Shown here: positions 38,715 to 40,357 of the stretch, one piece after another
Layout: every line of letters starts with the position of its first letter
How positions within the stretch are numbered: the first letter of the stretch is position 1
Assembly: GCA_937870675.1 (NCBI GenBank)
Contig: CALMZN010000002.1
Span: 1-40,357 of the forward strand
Reading direction: 5' to 3'
DNA length: 40,357 bases
Source of the DNA: an uncultured bacterium
GTDB lineage: Bacteria > Patescibacteriota > Patescibacteriia > UBA1558 > GWA2-36-10
Notes under the pieces: generated by a model
What the model saw: only the letters and a program-made list of their open reading frames with translations
The model's database searches: none
What the model was told of the DNA's origin: nothing
Translations under genes and position numbers: made by a program

Positions 38715-38740
38715 AAACTCCGCCTTTAGCGGAGTTTTTG
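38715..38740. terminator. Bidirectional terminator between convergent genes
   Basis: aaactccgc-cttta-gcggagttt + ttg; A/T tracts both sides. Confidence 0.75.
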
Positions 38741-38741
38741 T

Positions 38742-38927
38742 TTATATTTTATGGGAATTTTTTCTCTTGGCCCTTACTATTCCAATAACGCTCATGACAA
38801 CAACTATTAGCCCTATCAATTGAGCTCCGGGGCTATCATCATATCCTCCATACACAAATATAAATATCCCGATTAATATCAACAAAACAAAGGATAGTAT
38901 TTTTATTATGTATTTTCTTTTATTCAT
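38742..38927 (-). CDS. Small membrane protein (61 aa)
   Basis: Two TM segments with basic ends; convergent terminator downstream. Confidence 0.5.
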   Translation of the reverse strand: MNKRKYIIKILSFVLLILIGIFIFVYGGYDDSPGAQLIGLIVVVMSVIGIVRAKRKNSHKI

Positions 38928-38985
38928 ATAGAAAGTATAGCATATTTTTTTATACCAAAAAATGAAACCCCAATTTTGACAAACC

Positions 38986-39013
38986 TTGACAGCCAGTTGT
39001 CATTGAATATACT
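38986..39013 (+). promoter_or_regulatory. Putative sigma70 promoter for the 39102 CDS
   Basis: TTGACA (38986-38991), 16-bp spacer, TATACT (39008-39013). Confidence 0.55.
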
Positions 39014-39101
39014 ATTATTGACAAGAGCAATGAGGACTATGATGCCTTACTGCGAATGAGATGGGAAATGTCGGGTAAATTATAAATTAAGTAGTACATC
39101 T

Positions 39102-40357
39102 ATGAAACATAAATTTTATAAGAAAATAGCACTAAATAGAATTTTGTCGTTACTCGTAGGTTTATTAATAACAACTGGGACTTTTTTCGCAGTCGGCCTA
39201 GAGCCGGTCTTGGCCAGCGAGACGATTTATCTGGGCGATGGAGGTTGGAGTGTGCCAGTCGGGACATGGGATCCTGTTTCTCGGATCGCAGTTTTGACAC
39301 AGGATACATCAAGTTCAATTGTAATAACATCAAATTACATTGTTCTTGATGGCAATGGCTACACAATCTCTGGAGATGGTACGGGCAATGGAGTATATAC
39401 CGAGAGCAAGCATGATATTACCATCAGGAATTTGCTCATTGTTGGTAAACAGAATGGCGTTAAACTGTATAAAACGCATCATAGCATCGTTGAAAATAAC
39501 ACTATATCCAATAATACCCAGCTAGGCATATATCTCTATGAAGCCACACTCGTTTCTGTCATAAATAATAAAACCTTCAGCAATGGTTTGGCAGGAATCT
39601 CGGTTCGAGCATACTCTACCTACAACACCATTGAGAATAACGAGTCCTATCTCAATGAAACTGGTATAAAATTTGAAGGTGGATTTAACAATATTGTCCG
39701 AAACAACGAGATACGAGATAATACAGCTTATGGATTATTAATTACAAATGATTTAGCTCTTGTTGGCGGGGTACTAGTGACGCTTGTGACAGATGATAAT
39801 CAAATCTACAACAATAATTTTGTCAATAACTGGGCTCAAGCCTATGTATATACTTCGTTAGTCGGCGACAATAATGTATTTAATCTTGACTTGCCTATCG
39901 GTGGCAACTACTGGAGCAACTGGACTTCGCCAGATGAGAACAATGACGGGATTGTTGATAGCCCTTATGTGCATGTGCCTTATGGTGTGCAGGATAATCT
40001 ACCATGGACAACTCCAAATGGCTGGCTAAACCTGCCACTTCCAAATCAAGCGCCAATCGCTGACGCTGGTGGCCCATATTCCACCATTCTTGGCAATGCG
40101 GTCACCTGTGAGGGTGGTAGCTCTTATGATCCTGATGCTACTTCCGGTGATAGTATCGTCAGCTACAACTGGGATATCGTGGAAACTTACTACGTCCTAG
40201 CTGGTGTAACACCAACGCTTAGCATTGAAGAAATTAATGCCCTAGGGATAGGAACCTATTCAGTAAACTTAACAGTAACTGATTCGTTTGGAGCTACACA
40301 TACCGATACTACCACTCTTGAGATATTGCCACTTCCAACTACTGTCTTGGAAGATGC
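39102..40357 (+). CDS. Secreted NosD-like right-handed beta-helix protein with PKD domain (truncated by window end)
   Basis: Open to window end, no stop. MKHKFYKKIALNRILSLLVGLLITTGTFFAVG...; NosD signature NYWSNWTSPDENNDGIVDSPY; PKD-like APIADAGGPYSTILGNAVTCEGGSSYDPDA. Confidence 0.85.
   Translation, partial: MKHKFYKKIALNRILSLLVGLLITTGTFFAVGLEPVLASETIYLGDGGWSVPVGTWDPVSRIAVLTQDTSSSIVITSNYIVLDGNGYTISGDGTGNGVYTESKHDITIRNLLIVGKQNGVKLYKTHHSIVENNTISNNTQLGIYLYEATLVSVINNKTFSNGLAGISVRAYSTYNTIENNESYLNETGIKFEGGFNNIVRNNEIRDNTAYGLLITNDLALVGGVLVTLVTDDNQIYNNNFVNNWAQAYVYTSLVGDNNVFNLDLPIGGNYWSNWTSPDENNDGIVDSPYVHVPYGVQDNLPWTTPNGWLNLPLPNQAPIADAGGPYSTILGNAVTCEGGSSYDPDATSGDSIVSYNWDIVETYYVLAGVTPTLSIEEINALGIGTYSVNLTVTDSFGATHTDTTTLEILPLPTTVLED

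Overview
The window looks like a chromosomal segment of a bacterium with Patescibacteria/CPR-like gene content; that placement is an inference from gene style, and no rRNA or phylogenetic marker was tested. The standard bacterial code fits, with TAA, TAG and TGA all used as stops. Core genes: uvrC (-, ending before the usual C-terminal HhH region), uvrA, groES/groEL behind a canonical CIRCE operator and sigma70-type promoter, PEP synthase, an HD-fused CCA-adding enzyme, mscL, tRNA-Ser(GGA), a thioredoxin/DsbD-like membrane protein, ddl, an AlkD-like protein, and dnaG overlapping rpoD. The accessory part is dominated by secreted or surface proteins: a 1215-aa beta-helix/SGNH/FN3/PG-binding protein, a collar-like secreted protein, a DUF916-like membrane protein, a dockerin protein followed directly by two membrane-anchored cohesin-like proteins, an M23 peptidase with a TolB-like propeller, and a right-truncated NosD-like/PKD protein that is absent from the supplied ORF track. 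The two signals most worth follow-up are (1) the compact dockerin-cohesin-cohesin surface-assembly locus (about 23.68-30.18 kb), and (2) a family of four inverted-repeat elements (6.1, 8.0, 10.9 and 15.5 kb). The arms of these elements pair within each copy and change in a compensatory way between copies, they sit between a stop or promoter and the next start codon, and they can pair with the downstream Shine-Dalgarno region. All calls come from reading the sequence by eye; no searches or folding programs were run.
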